Origin: Elysia marginata
Lineage: Eukaryota; Mollusca; Gastropoda; Plakobranchidae
Assembly: GCA_019649035.1 (NCBI GenBank)
Contig: BMAT01011396.1
Span: 252,766 to 279,699, forward strand
Direction of reading: 5' to 3'
DNA: 26,934 bases
Shown here: positions 10,116 to 18,753 of the stretch, piece by piece
How positions within the stretch are numbered: position 1 is the stretch's first letter
Layout: each line of letters opens with the position of its first letter
Notes under the pieces: model-generated
What the model saw: the letters and a program-made list of their open reading frames with translations, nothing else
The model's database searches: none
What the model was told of the DNA's origin: nothing
Program-made: the position numbers and the translations under genes

Positions 10116-10422
10116 TGACTGTGGTTGCCTAATGTGGCCCACAAAATCGTAAGTAGTCTGAATCGCAATGAAAGTCATACTACCTGATCTGAACATTTAA
10201 AATGTGTGTGGATTTTGGAAATTGTACTCCTTACTATATTACTATGAAATTTAAAAACAATATAGACTCTTTTAATAAAAACGAATATCTTTTAAAAAGA
10301 GAATTCTAATTTTGACGGCATTGACAACTTAGCCTAGGGCCTTTTTGTCACTTTCTGAGGCGTGCTGTGTCTGTATGCATGCTCTCTTAACTCAAATGAT
10401 TTTATCCTTCATGTGTTAACAG

Positions 10423-10633
10423 GCTCCAGAACACAGTCTAAGCGCCAGTGATAAAGTCCTATGGTCCCTGTGGTATAAAGTGCTGAAAACAAAGCTTGTA
10501 AGTTTGTAAATTTCCACTGTAATGGCTAGGTTTGAGGCAGCCACTTCAGCTATTGGGGATGTTGCTTTTAAGAAAGCTTTATTTCAGTCTCCTTTGCCTG
10601 TCCCTGAAGGATCAAAATCAGCTGCTTGTTCAG
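10423..10633 (+). CDS. ANAPC16: ANAPC16 first coding exon with 99-nt 5' UTR
   Basis: Begins at a TGTGTTAACAG acceptor, so at least one upstream non-coding exon is expected. ATG is at 10522, preceded in frame by TAA at 10507-10509. It encodes residues 1-37 plus the first base of Asp38 and ends at a GTGAGA donor. It contains the conserved KKALFQSP segment. Confidence 0.87.
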
Positions 10634-13600
10634 GTGAGAGAAACGTGCTGTAGAAGTAAGATATGTTTTAGTTTCATTTAAATTCATATACAATCCTTTT
10701 ATTAATATGAATTCTGTGGACTGATTCAACCTGTTAATCATGTAATCAGAAGTTTGTGTTACTTTAAAAATTTTGCTCAGTTTGATTTACATTAGAGAAA
10801 AGAAGGGCTCAGGAGGGATGCACCACGGTAGGGAGGTTTCATGATCTGATCATTATAATCAGTTTGTACTTTACTGTTTCTAAGTCTTTGACCTGGGTAT
10901 ACATCACTCACATTTTTCTTTTCAATCTAATGCAGGAAATTTTCCGAGAGCCTTTCAGTTCACTGAATTTATGTACAGCAGACATGCTCTTTTCTTCATA
11001 TCCAATACATGTATGCTTTTGAAAGTTGAATTTGTTTGTGTGTGACAATGATAACACCTCAGAATGACAATTAACCTTATTTATTTATTATTAAATTTCA
11101 ATCCACAGATATGGCTCCATCTTTGTCGCTGATTCACAAAGTGCAGCTTGACCAAGATACAGATACAAACAAGCAGAATATTAGAAGAGGTCAGTCAATG
11201 AACTTTACATTAAAATCTGGACCCCTAAGAAAACCAGATCAAAATCGCCAGGGGGCAAATCAAGATACATTGGAATCCGCTTAAGATGGATCCTGTTTAA
11301 GATGAACTTTGGTTAAGATAAACTAGGTTTTTGGTCCCTTTCCTTTTTTTATTCTTTATAATGATAGATTGATACTGCTTAATATACACTTTGCGTGCAA
11401 TAAAATTTTTAATAGGGCCCAGAGATTGATGATTAATCTTAAGGGGATTCCCAACGCGTATGCTTTTAAACACAGTTTTCGAAGTCCGCCATCAGTTATC
11501 AAGTTTTTGCTATTTTATCCAGTATGAGAATTTAGCCAATTTTTGCATCATTTAGACTGTTTAATGAAAATTTTGATTGCTAAATGTTTTGAATTTTCAT
11601 TTTTTTTTAAACCACTAATATATAATATTTTATATTATGCAGTGTTTTAATGTTGAAGGCCTTTCTCTCTTAACCTTGTTTTTCTTCTTTGCAACCTATA
11701 GATTGCCATATCTCGGGTTCAGAATTGAAATATTTTTGATAAATCATTGCAACCTATAGATTACCATATCTCAGGTTCGTAATTGAAATATTTTTGATAA
11801 ATCAAAGTGCATTTAGCTCAGAAAGGAGTGGGCCATTCAGAAATTTCAAGAACTGAAAATGTTTAGAAGATGGCGTTGGTAGGGTTTTCCTGGGCCACTA
11901 CACAAGTGACAATTATCTATACCGGTATTTATTATGCTTCAATTCATTGATTTTCAAAAAAACCATTTTCCTAATAAACTAGAGAATGTTCATTAAATTA
12001 ATTAACAAAAACTTGAATATTTTGAATTTGTATTAATCTATTACTTCACTACAGTATTAGCCTTAGAATTGGATATCCACCCCAAATTTTTTACTTCAAG
12101 AATGGTAATATGGATAGTAAAATATATCAAATTCATATACTTTTAACCTGGATAATGGGACTTCAATTTAAAAGTATTGAAACTGGGAGACGAATTAGAT
12201 TGCAGATTTGACCTTCATCTTATGTTTCCAACCTTTTAGGGAATCTTGTGGCTATATTTTTAACCCAAAAATTCCAACTCAAAGCGCATTTAGAAACAAA
12301 TAGACTTTTCGATGTCCATCAATCGGCCTATAAAGCATAATAAATCATAATACCGAGACAGCTCTGTTGAAAATATTTAATGATCTTTTAATTGCCGCAG
12401 ATGATGACAAGGTTTCACTTCTTTCTCTATTAGATCTTAGTGCAGCCTTTGACACCATTGACCAAACCATTCTTTTAGGCAGGCTGTGTCACACCTATGG
12501 TATCTCTGGAATTGTCTTGAAATGGTTTGACTCTTATCTCAGTGACCGAACTCAGTGTGTTGTTGTCAGTGGTAAAACATCTGCTTGTTTTAAATTGAAA
12601 TTTGAGGTCCCTGAAGGCTCTGTATTGGGGCCAATATTATTTACATTGTACACAAAACCCCTTAGTTCACTTATAGAATCTCATGGACTCAAGTATCACA
12701 TGTGCGCTGATGATACGCAACTTTACAGTTCAGTTCTGTCATCTGATTTTCAGCCTTTGGTTAAAACGTTTGAAGCATGTATTACTGATGTTAAGAATTG
12801 GATGATTATAAACAAACTTCAGCTTAACAGTGAAAAAACAGAGCTTGTGCTTTTTGATGTAAAACATGTACTGAAAGACATGGCTTTGGGACACATAAAT
12901 ATTGGGCATGATTCTATACCCCTCCAAACAAAAGCTAAAAATCTTGGTGTGTTTGTCGATCATAACTTATCAATGGAACCCCAAATTAACAATGTTTGCA
13001 AACTGATATATCTTGAATTGCGCAGGCTAGGTGCAATGGCAAAATACCTTGATGAAATTTCCAAAAAGACCCTTGCCTCATCTTTTATACTGTCCAGACT
13101 TGATTATTGCAATTTCCTTTATCTGAACTTGTCAAATGAGGCCATCGATAAATTGCAGAGATGCCAAAAAAATGCTGCGAGAATAGTCTCACGCAAAAGA
13201 AAGACAGATCCCATAACACCTATTTTAAAACATCTGCATTGGTTACCCGTTAAAAAGCGCATCCATTATAAAGCTTCACTTTTATGTTTTAAATGTATTC
13301 AAGGCACTGCCCCTAGGTATATTTCAGATCTTGTGCCACTATACATTCCATCGAGGTGTCTACGCTCAAGTGAGAAAAGACTTTTAAAAGAAAAAACATT
13401 CAAAAAGAAGAAATTTGGCAGTAGGTCATTCAGCGTTGCAGCTTCTAAGTTATGGAACAACTTACCTCAAGACCTCAGAGATATAGGATTAGAGGATACT
13501 TTTAAAAAACAATTAAAAACGCACATGTTTCTTCAATAGGCTGTTTGGGAACAGGGTAAATGTCCTAGATCATGCATGTGTGGATGTGTGTGTGTGTGCA

Positions 13601-16184
13601 AATAATGTACTAATTATTTTTATGTTACACTTTCTTTGCCGTTGTGGTATTGTATGAATGAGTTTTTAATATGTAATAGCGCTTTGAGCTAAATGTTTTT
13701 GGGGAAAGCGCTTTATAAATAATCTACATTATTATTATTTTTCAAATTTGTGATGCAACAAGGTGAAATCAGGCTTATGTCAAACTTGGTCAAACCTAGA
13801 AAATGGCTGCTAAAAATAATAAATTACCATTAGATAAGTCTACCTGTATGCTTATAAATCAAATAACTCAGGTTCTGATTAAGTTAGAGTAATGATTTTT
13901 TTTTCTAATTAAGTAAATATATGAAACTTTCTCTTAATACTAATAACTCCAAATGTCCAAATTTTGACATAAGCCTGATTTCACCACATTGGGTCACATT
14001 TGGTTTTTCTAGATTTCAAAGTTGGTGACCTAATGAGAATTGCTTTTATCATTCTTTTTGATGATTTTACTTCCGAAATCATTTGTTCCTTGCAAAGTTT
14101 ATCGAACTTTAATATTATTTGTCACACTCACCAGCATTTTTTTTGTTCTAAAAAAACAAGTAAAGTTCAAAAGCAGTTTCTGAAGCAGTCGGATGAATAG
14201 AAGCTATTTTACAAATTTTGTAACCAAGGTTTACCAGCTCTGTGGCCTAGTGGTGAGACACTTGCTCAGAGATTGGGAGGTGCGTGGTTTGATCCCTGAT
14301 TGAGTCAAACCAGGACTTTAAAATTGGTATTAGCAGCTGATCCGCCTAATGTCTAGCATTATGGATTAAGTGTTAAGTTTGGTCGGCCCGGTGGCAGGAT
14401 AATGTGATTGGGTGTGGTGTACGCAAGCGCTCCTTACATCACAGTGTGGCAGCATGCTTTTTACTTGTCCAAAGCGCCGCGTCTGATATAACCTCAAAGT
14501 TGACTGGGACGTTAAAAATTCAAACAACCAGCCAACGAACTAGAGGTTAAGGACATATATATGCATTCTCCTTCAGATTCTGGTTTGTTATCTCTTGATG
14601 TCGTCTTAAATAGTTGCTTTGGAAGGATGTGAATCTGTGGGACCCTTTTTTCCAGAAATTAGTAAGGCAAACACAAAACAGGCGTTTACACGTCACACCA
14701 GCCTGTCGTTACACCCAGTTATTGCTCCAAGGATTCTAGTGATCAATATGGCAACATATCATAATAATAATAATAATGTAGGCAGTAGGTAAACCTTTCA
14801 TAGCTCAGAAAGTTTAGTGAACTTTTAAGTTTATTGTCAAAAACATCTGCAGTCCAGTCTGTATAATTATGTAGATGCCATGGGAACAAAGTTAAACTTT
14901 GAGTTATCTGTATTTTGACTTATCAGTATATCTTTAGAAAGAGAGATGAGACCGACAGTATATTTTGAATTCAACAAGCATTTTCATTATCCAGGTGTGA
15001 GTTAGCTGGATACTGTTAAAAATCAACATATCGTGGACACGCTCAACATTTTTTTATGTTGTCAAAGTCATGTACCTAGTACGCTTGGTCCATAACCACT
15101 TAATTAACATGCCTTAAATTTAACTGTAAATATGAGAAAGTTGATCTAGAATTGTAAAAATTTTTTTAATTAGTCCTTGCCAGTCTTTAAAAGATAAATT
15201 TTCTATCACTGTGTAGGAACTTGCAAACTTGCATTTACAAAGAAAAAAAAACTTTCTTAAGTATTGAGTAGCAATCTCACACCTTACTTCTTTTTGTAAC
15301 GCATAAAAGCAAATTAAGTAATCAGATATCAAAGGTGGAAAAGTGAAATTATTGTTACTGTTATAACTGATGTTATCATCAAAGTAATAATGGACGTTTA
15401 TCAATAAATACATGTATCGAACATATACAATTATGCAGTCTGCTGAAGTTCAATTGCTTAGGATCAACAATTTCATTCTGAAATATCAGAACTTGGAGTT
15501 AATGGATAGTTGACTAAAAAAAAAATACCAATTGGAATCCAAAAATAGATTCAAGTTATCCATAAATCCAAGCTATCAGAGTTTGATGTAAGTGGACTCC
15601 ACTGAACTTTGCTTGGTACCAGTATCAAAGTTAATCAATCCATACACCAGTGTTTTGTGCTTCTCCACTCTTCATGTTTAATGATTGGAACGATGTGAAC
15701 TCCTCACCATTGGGGCAGCGTGGCAGAGTGGTTAGCGCGTCGGACTCGCAATCTGCAGGTCGTGGGTTTGATTCCCGACCATGCCGTGTTGCAGTTGCCT
15801 TGGGAAAGCAATTTAACCTAACTTTCCCCAGTCCACCCACCTGTAAAATGGGTACCCAGCTACAGGCAATTCTTGAATTTGTGATATGTGCCTGCAACAC
15901 CCTGCAGATGGGTTTAAAGTGGCCTTAAATGTCCTGGTCTGCTGGGGCATTAGTGGCGCTGCTCTTGTGGCGACACAGTTACGCTGAGTAACGAAGCCAA
16001 ATTTGCGGAAAGGGATTAATAAAGTGTATAAAAAAAAAATTAGCGTTTGGTCATACTTTTTTTTATGTTGGTTTTCACAGATCACCAGATACAGAGGTTA
16101 CGAGAACTGCGAGAACTAGCAACCAAACTGCAAGAGGATGATTGGCAATACGAACCAGCAGAAGTGCTGACTGGATTACAGTAA
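10522..16184 (+). CDS. ANAPC16: Anaphase-promoting complex subunit 16 (three coding exons)
   Basis: Small accessory subunit of the APC/C ubiquitin ligase, which drives mitotic exit; in vertebrates it binds the TPR-subunit arch. Coding exons are 10522-10633, 11109-11189 and 16081-16184, all GT-AG with phase 1 joins, giving 98 residues and a TAA stop. Vertebrate APC16 is about 110 residues. The N-terminal part carries KKALFQSP (compare RKALF in the family). The last 33 residues form a predicted helix with heptad-like leucines, then EDDW-Y-P and a terminal LTGL, matching the family's C-terminal signature of an acidic pair, an invariant Trp, an aromatic and Pro. The ATG has an in-frame TAA 15 nt upstream. 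No long open frame exists because exons are 81-112 nt. The 4.9-kb second intron is full of mobile elements. The family call rests on remembered motif resemblance, not on a search. Confidence 0.87.
11109..11189 (+). CDS. ANAPC16: ANAPC16 coding exon 2
   Basis: 81 nt between a CAATCCACAG acceptor and a GTCAGT donor, with phase 1 at both ends. It encodes Asp38 (split) through Arg64: DMAPSLSLIHKVQLDQ and a polar stretch. It is the least conserved part; phase agreement with both neighbours is the main support. Confidence 0.8.
11266..11345. mobile_element. Pogo/Tigger-like transposon end
   Basis: ATACATTGGAATCCGCTTAA is followed by three spaced TTTAAGAT/GGTTAAGAT-type segments and TTTTTGGTCCC, a layout typical of pogo/Tigger terminal regions (family knowledge). 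It resembles the end at bases 1-27. A candidate partner end lies at 15604. Confidence 0.4.
11689..11804. repeat. 58-bp tandem duplication
   Basis: Two adjacent 58-bp copies (11689-11746 and 11747-11804), both beginning TTGCAACCTATAGATT and ending TTTTTGATAAATCA, differing at about five positions. Confidence 0.95.
12250..13742 (+). mobile_element. 5'-truncated CR1/L2-like non-LTR retrotransposon
   Basis: Reverse-transcriptase half of a LINE inserted in sense orientation in ANAPC16 intron 2. The open part is 12367-13539 (about 390 residues). Its reading can be followed upstream from about 12250 (QLKAHLETNRLFDVHQSAYK), but it is broken near 12335-12350 by stop codons and a frameshift. After the stop come an AGCGCTTT/AAAGCGCT hairpin (13678-13712) and an (ATT)n tail, which is the usual 3' end of L2/CR1-type elements. 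The 5' end and any target-site duplication were not found. Confidence 0.9.
12367..13539 (+). pseudogene. LINE reverse-transcriptase fragment with altered catalytic motifs
   Basis: The N-terminal part has LLDLSAAFDTIDQTILL (RT domain A with the first catalytic Asp), then VPEGSVLGPILF (domain B), then a domain C reading CADDTQLY where the family has Y/F-ADD, and VLF after. The C-terminal third has the conserved SRLDYCNFLY, LQRCQKNAARIV, HWLPVKKRIHYK and LWNNLP blocks of CR1/L2 elements. The usual G of the domain B motif is E (EVPEGS instead of GVPQGS). Together with the missing endonuclease and the upstream frame break, this makes it an inactive relic. It is not a host gene. The apparent start is not a true start; the frame simply opens after the last stop. 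Confidence 0.9.
14234..14533 (+). mobile_element. tRNA-derived SINE, family A copy 2
   Basis: Box A TGGCCTAGTGG (14243-14253) and box B GGTTTGATCCC (14286-14296), followed by the same body as the copy at 2292-2595 but in plus orientation: segments around TTTAAAATTGGTATTAGCAG, GGTCGGCCCGGT and CACAGTGTGGCAGCATGC. Tail AATTCAAACAACCAGCC. No clear target-site duplication. Confidence 0.88.
14759..14776. repeat. (AAT)n microsatellite
   Basis: Five to six ATA/AAT units in ANAPC16 intron 2. Confidence 0.8.
15712..16042 (+). mobile_element. tRNA-derived SINE, family B (tRNA-Ser-like head)
   Basis: Box A TGGCAGAGTGG (15721-15731) and box B GGTTTGATTCC (15765-15775) lie in a 70-nt head. The head still pairs partly as a tRNA acceptor stem (GGCA with TGCC), and its anticodon-arm context GGACTNNNAATC recalls tRNA-Ser. 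An unrelated body of about 250 nt follows, ending ATTAATAAAGTGTATAA and an A run. It lies just upstream of the ANAPC16 exon 3 acceptor. It is not a functional tRNA: the acceptor stem has mismatches and the T-arm is imperfect. Confidence 0.85.
16081..16184 (+). CDS. ANAPC16: ANAPC16 last coding exon (C-terminal helix)
   Basis: Acceptor TTTTCACAG, then DHQIQRLRELRELATKLQED and DWQYEP, ending LTGLQ-stop (TAA at 16182-16184). It is the most family-diagnostic exon. A SINE ends only about 40 nt upstream of its acceptor. The 3' UTR end is not determined; no close AATAAA follows. Confidence 0.88.
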
Positions 16185-16644
16185 ATGGAAAATAGGGGGA
16201 AAATGTGATTAATTATTGGATGATTTGCCATGTACATAGCTTGTAAAATTGGAAGTTTTTTTTTTCCTGCTGAGTAACAAGGACCTGTGTGCGATGAATC
16301 TAGCATTTAGTGGAAGATAATAATAATGGAAGTATTCTACTGTAATTATAAATAATAGTAATAATAATATCCTAATCATGAGAACTTTTTAGAACTTGTT
16401 ACAGCAATTGTAGGTGGTCCTAACCAATTAAGATTGAGAATCAATGAGTATTTTGAAGTGATTAGTGCCACTGTTTGATTTTATCATTGATCTAGTCAGG
16501 ATTTAATTGAACCTTGTTACCTCAGATCCTCTTGTGTGCCTTGAAAAGCAAAGAGAGCTGATAAGTTGTCAATATAAGCATGGCAGCATGAGTACAGGGG
16601 CTTTAGATAAAAAAGAGAGGCTTTGGCACTCCCTTAATTTTTTT

Positions 16645-16785
16645 ATTTGGAGTTATGGATTATGGTAATTTCCAAAAAAAATTTGGGGTTATGGATTATG
16701 GTAATTTCCAAAATCATTTGAGGTTATGGACTTTGGTAATTTCCAAAATCATTTGGGGATATGGATTATGATAATTTACAAAAAT
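16645..16785. repeat. 35-bp minisatellite, four copies
   Basis: Units begin ATTTGG(A/G)GTTATGGATTATGG and continue TAATTTCCAAAATC. Copies start at 16645, 16681, 16716 and 16751, with a few substitutions each. It lies about 460 bp past the ANAPC16 stop, possibly in its 3' UTR. Confidence 0.92.
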
Positions 16786-18071
16786 ATTTATACTTATTAC
16801 TATAGCCATAAAAAAGAGAAAAACAGGGATTTTAAAAGCACATGTTATAATTTTAACATTTTTCCTCGCTCACTTTGTCCTAATTGAATCTGATTTCAGC
16901 TTTTTTATTTTTTTTTTTTGGGGCTTAAAAAGTTAAACCTGTTTCCTTCAATATTAGCTGAAGTTAAAACTGAAAGTGAAATGGGTTTTAAATGGTTTCT
17001 GCTACAGGGCGAACATTTTTTTAAAAATCTGATTCTATTCACTGCTGGCTAGATTTGGTTGTTTTTTTTCTCATACCCAGCCACGCGTAAACTGCATTGG
17101 TTTGATCAGAAATACTGAGCCAATCTGTAAAAACGGTTTTGTACAAAGTTTAATTACAATATTTTATTTCATCATGTACATATCATTCTTTAAGTAATGC
17201 CATGAACTATATACCGGTATATTCTCCTGCTCAATTAAACTTGTTAAATGTCAATCTATGCTTTCGCAGTTTCAGAAGCGTTAATTTGTAAAAATAACAT
17301 TGTTTTTTGTATGATGGTGCTGTTTTGAGATAGGATAGGAGTAGATTGTTTTAAAATAGAATTCTTCCTGTGCATGTGTTCCCCAGCTAGTTCAAACTAA
17401 CAATAAGTTGGATTTTTGGAAATTAGAATGCACGGTCAGCTCTGATAAGTTCAAGTTTCTGAAGCCGATTGTGAGTTAATTCTGTTTTCCATGGGGACAG
17501 TTGTAATATATACCAATAAGGACTCCCAACATACTTTGACTTTTCACCAAAGCCAGTCTCACCGGTTATGTCCCTTGCTCATGGACTTAAGCAGAGTGTA
17601 CTCTACTTGATGAGGAACCCCATGCACAAGTAAAATTCTGCCTCTTCTCGTACTTCCCGTTGATTAAGTTTTTAAAATTTTGACTTAAAAGAGTTATGAT
17701 AGTTTCAGTATCTGTTGGAACACATCTTTACTGATTGACAATCTAGCTGAAAAATTAACCCTTCAAAATATCAAGACATTTTTAGTGCAAAATTTAGGAT
17801 CTGTTTATTTTTAAGTGTTTAGGTTATAAATATTAATGAAATTCAGTTCAATCATGTTTGTTGAAAACTCATTGTTGGTCATAAACTAAAGTTCACCACA
17901 ATTTAAATTTTCAGTGCCAATATGCATTATAAAACTGGTAGCAGAATCACAGTGCATCAAAAGAGAAATAATAGACACCATCTTAGAAACTATTTTGCCA
18001 TTTACCATACACACGTTCATCAACATTGTTGAAGTAAAAATTAACAAACACAATTCACTACAACCATCTTT

Positions 18072-18329
18072 AAAAAATTTAAAAATTTAAGGGTATTTTT
18101 ACAAGCCCAATTCCACTTCAAAGGTGCTCTCAGGGCTTGGGTCCCAATGACAATTTACGGGCTGCCACCCAGAGACTAGCGGGGATACCATGACTTAGCC
18201 TCAGCCGGTCACATTATACTGACACCGACCCAACCAGTAGGGGCCCGGACTGTGCTGGGCTGTGTTTCGAACCCGCGACCTCTTGGCCACGGAGCGAAGA
18301 CACTACCAACTGAGCTATCTAGGCCCCCC
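18072..18329 (-). mobile_element. tRNA-derived SINE, family C, with 11-bp TSD
   Basis: Minus-strand head with box A TAGCTCAGTTGG (18317-18306) and box B GGTTCGAAACA (18273-18263). The body ends in an AT-rich tail. Direct repeats CAACCATCTTT at 18061-18071 and 18330-18340 flank it. The body sequence differs from families A and B. Confidence 0.85.
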
Positions 18330-18347
18330 CAACCATCTTTTAAGAAG

Positions 18348-18753
18348 TGCAGTGGACCGGGAATCCAATACACTTCGAGGGAAAATTTGAAAATTTCATT
18401 GATAGCGTTAGCAAGATTTCTTTGATGTGCTGGTGGTAAAAAATGAGAACATTTTACACTATCAACTTTGTAATCTATTTTGAAAATAGAAACAAGAGAC
18501 CAAATGAGTAAGTTTTGCAAAATGATTCTCTCACTCTGTCTGAATGATAGCTGCAGACTGACCAGAGGAATAGGCTGACATAATACCCATTAGTTTCAGT
18601 TTCACTTCATGTTTGTTAAAAATGAGGTGGGTTGAAGTTTATACATACCCTGTACGTTCTATTTTGATTAAAGAAAATATACAAAATTTAAACTCTCTTC
18701 CAGTTTGTTGAAGTCAGTGGTTGCTGAGTCCAAGGTTAATGAAGTCCACTGCA
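18348..18753. mobile_element. Putative small inverted-repeat element (MITE)
   Basis: Perfect 10-bp inverted ends TGCAGTGGAC (18348-18357) and GTCCACTGCA (18744-18753) enclose about 400 bp without coding capacity. The CAGTGGA start recalls pogo/Tigger ends and the sequence at 15592-15604. No clear TA duplication was found, so the assignment is tentative. Confidence 0.4.

Larger units (their letters stand above)
6017..10422. other. Interval between divergent ZDHHC6 and ANAPC16 coding exons
   Basis: 4.4 kb without a coding gene I can support. By position it must contain the ZDHHC6 upstream (non-coding) exon or exons, the ANAPC16 upstream exon, and either one shared or two separate promoters, because both first coding exons begin at splice acceptors. 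I could not fix a TSS, TATA box or first exon. Contents are many TAGATCTAG palindromes, two hairpin clusters (6614-6669 and 8577-8664), polypyrimidine tracts (7783-7975) and a GA-rich tract (10074-10115). Confidence 0.7.
11190..16080 (+). other. ANAPC16 intron 2, a mobile-element trap
   Basis: 4.9-kb intron. In order it holds a pogo/Tigger-like end (11266-11345), a 58-bp tandem duplication (11689-11804), a CR1/L2-like LINE (12250-13742), a family A SINE (14234-14533), an AAT microsatellite (14759-14775), a transposon-like right end (about 15440-15604) and a second-family SINE (15712-16042). Confidence 0.8.

Noticed and set aside
15714..15786. Functional tRNA gene
   Set aside because: Acceptor stem has mismatches, box B has T for the invariant C, and a SINE body follows; it is a SINE head. 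The same holds for the tRNA-like heads at 2520-2590, 14236-14300, 18260-18325 and 25370-25430.
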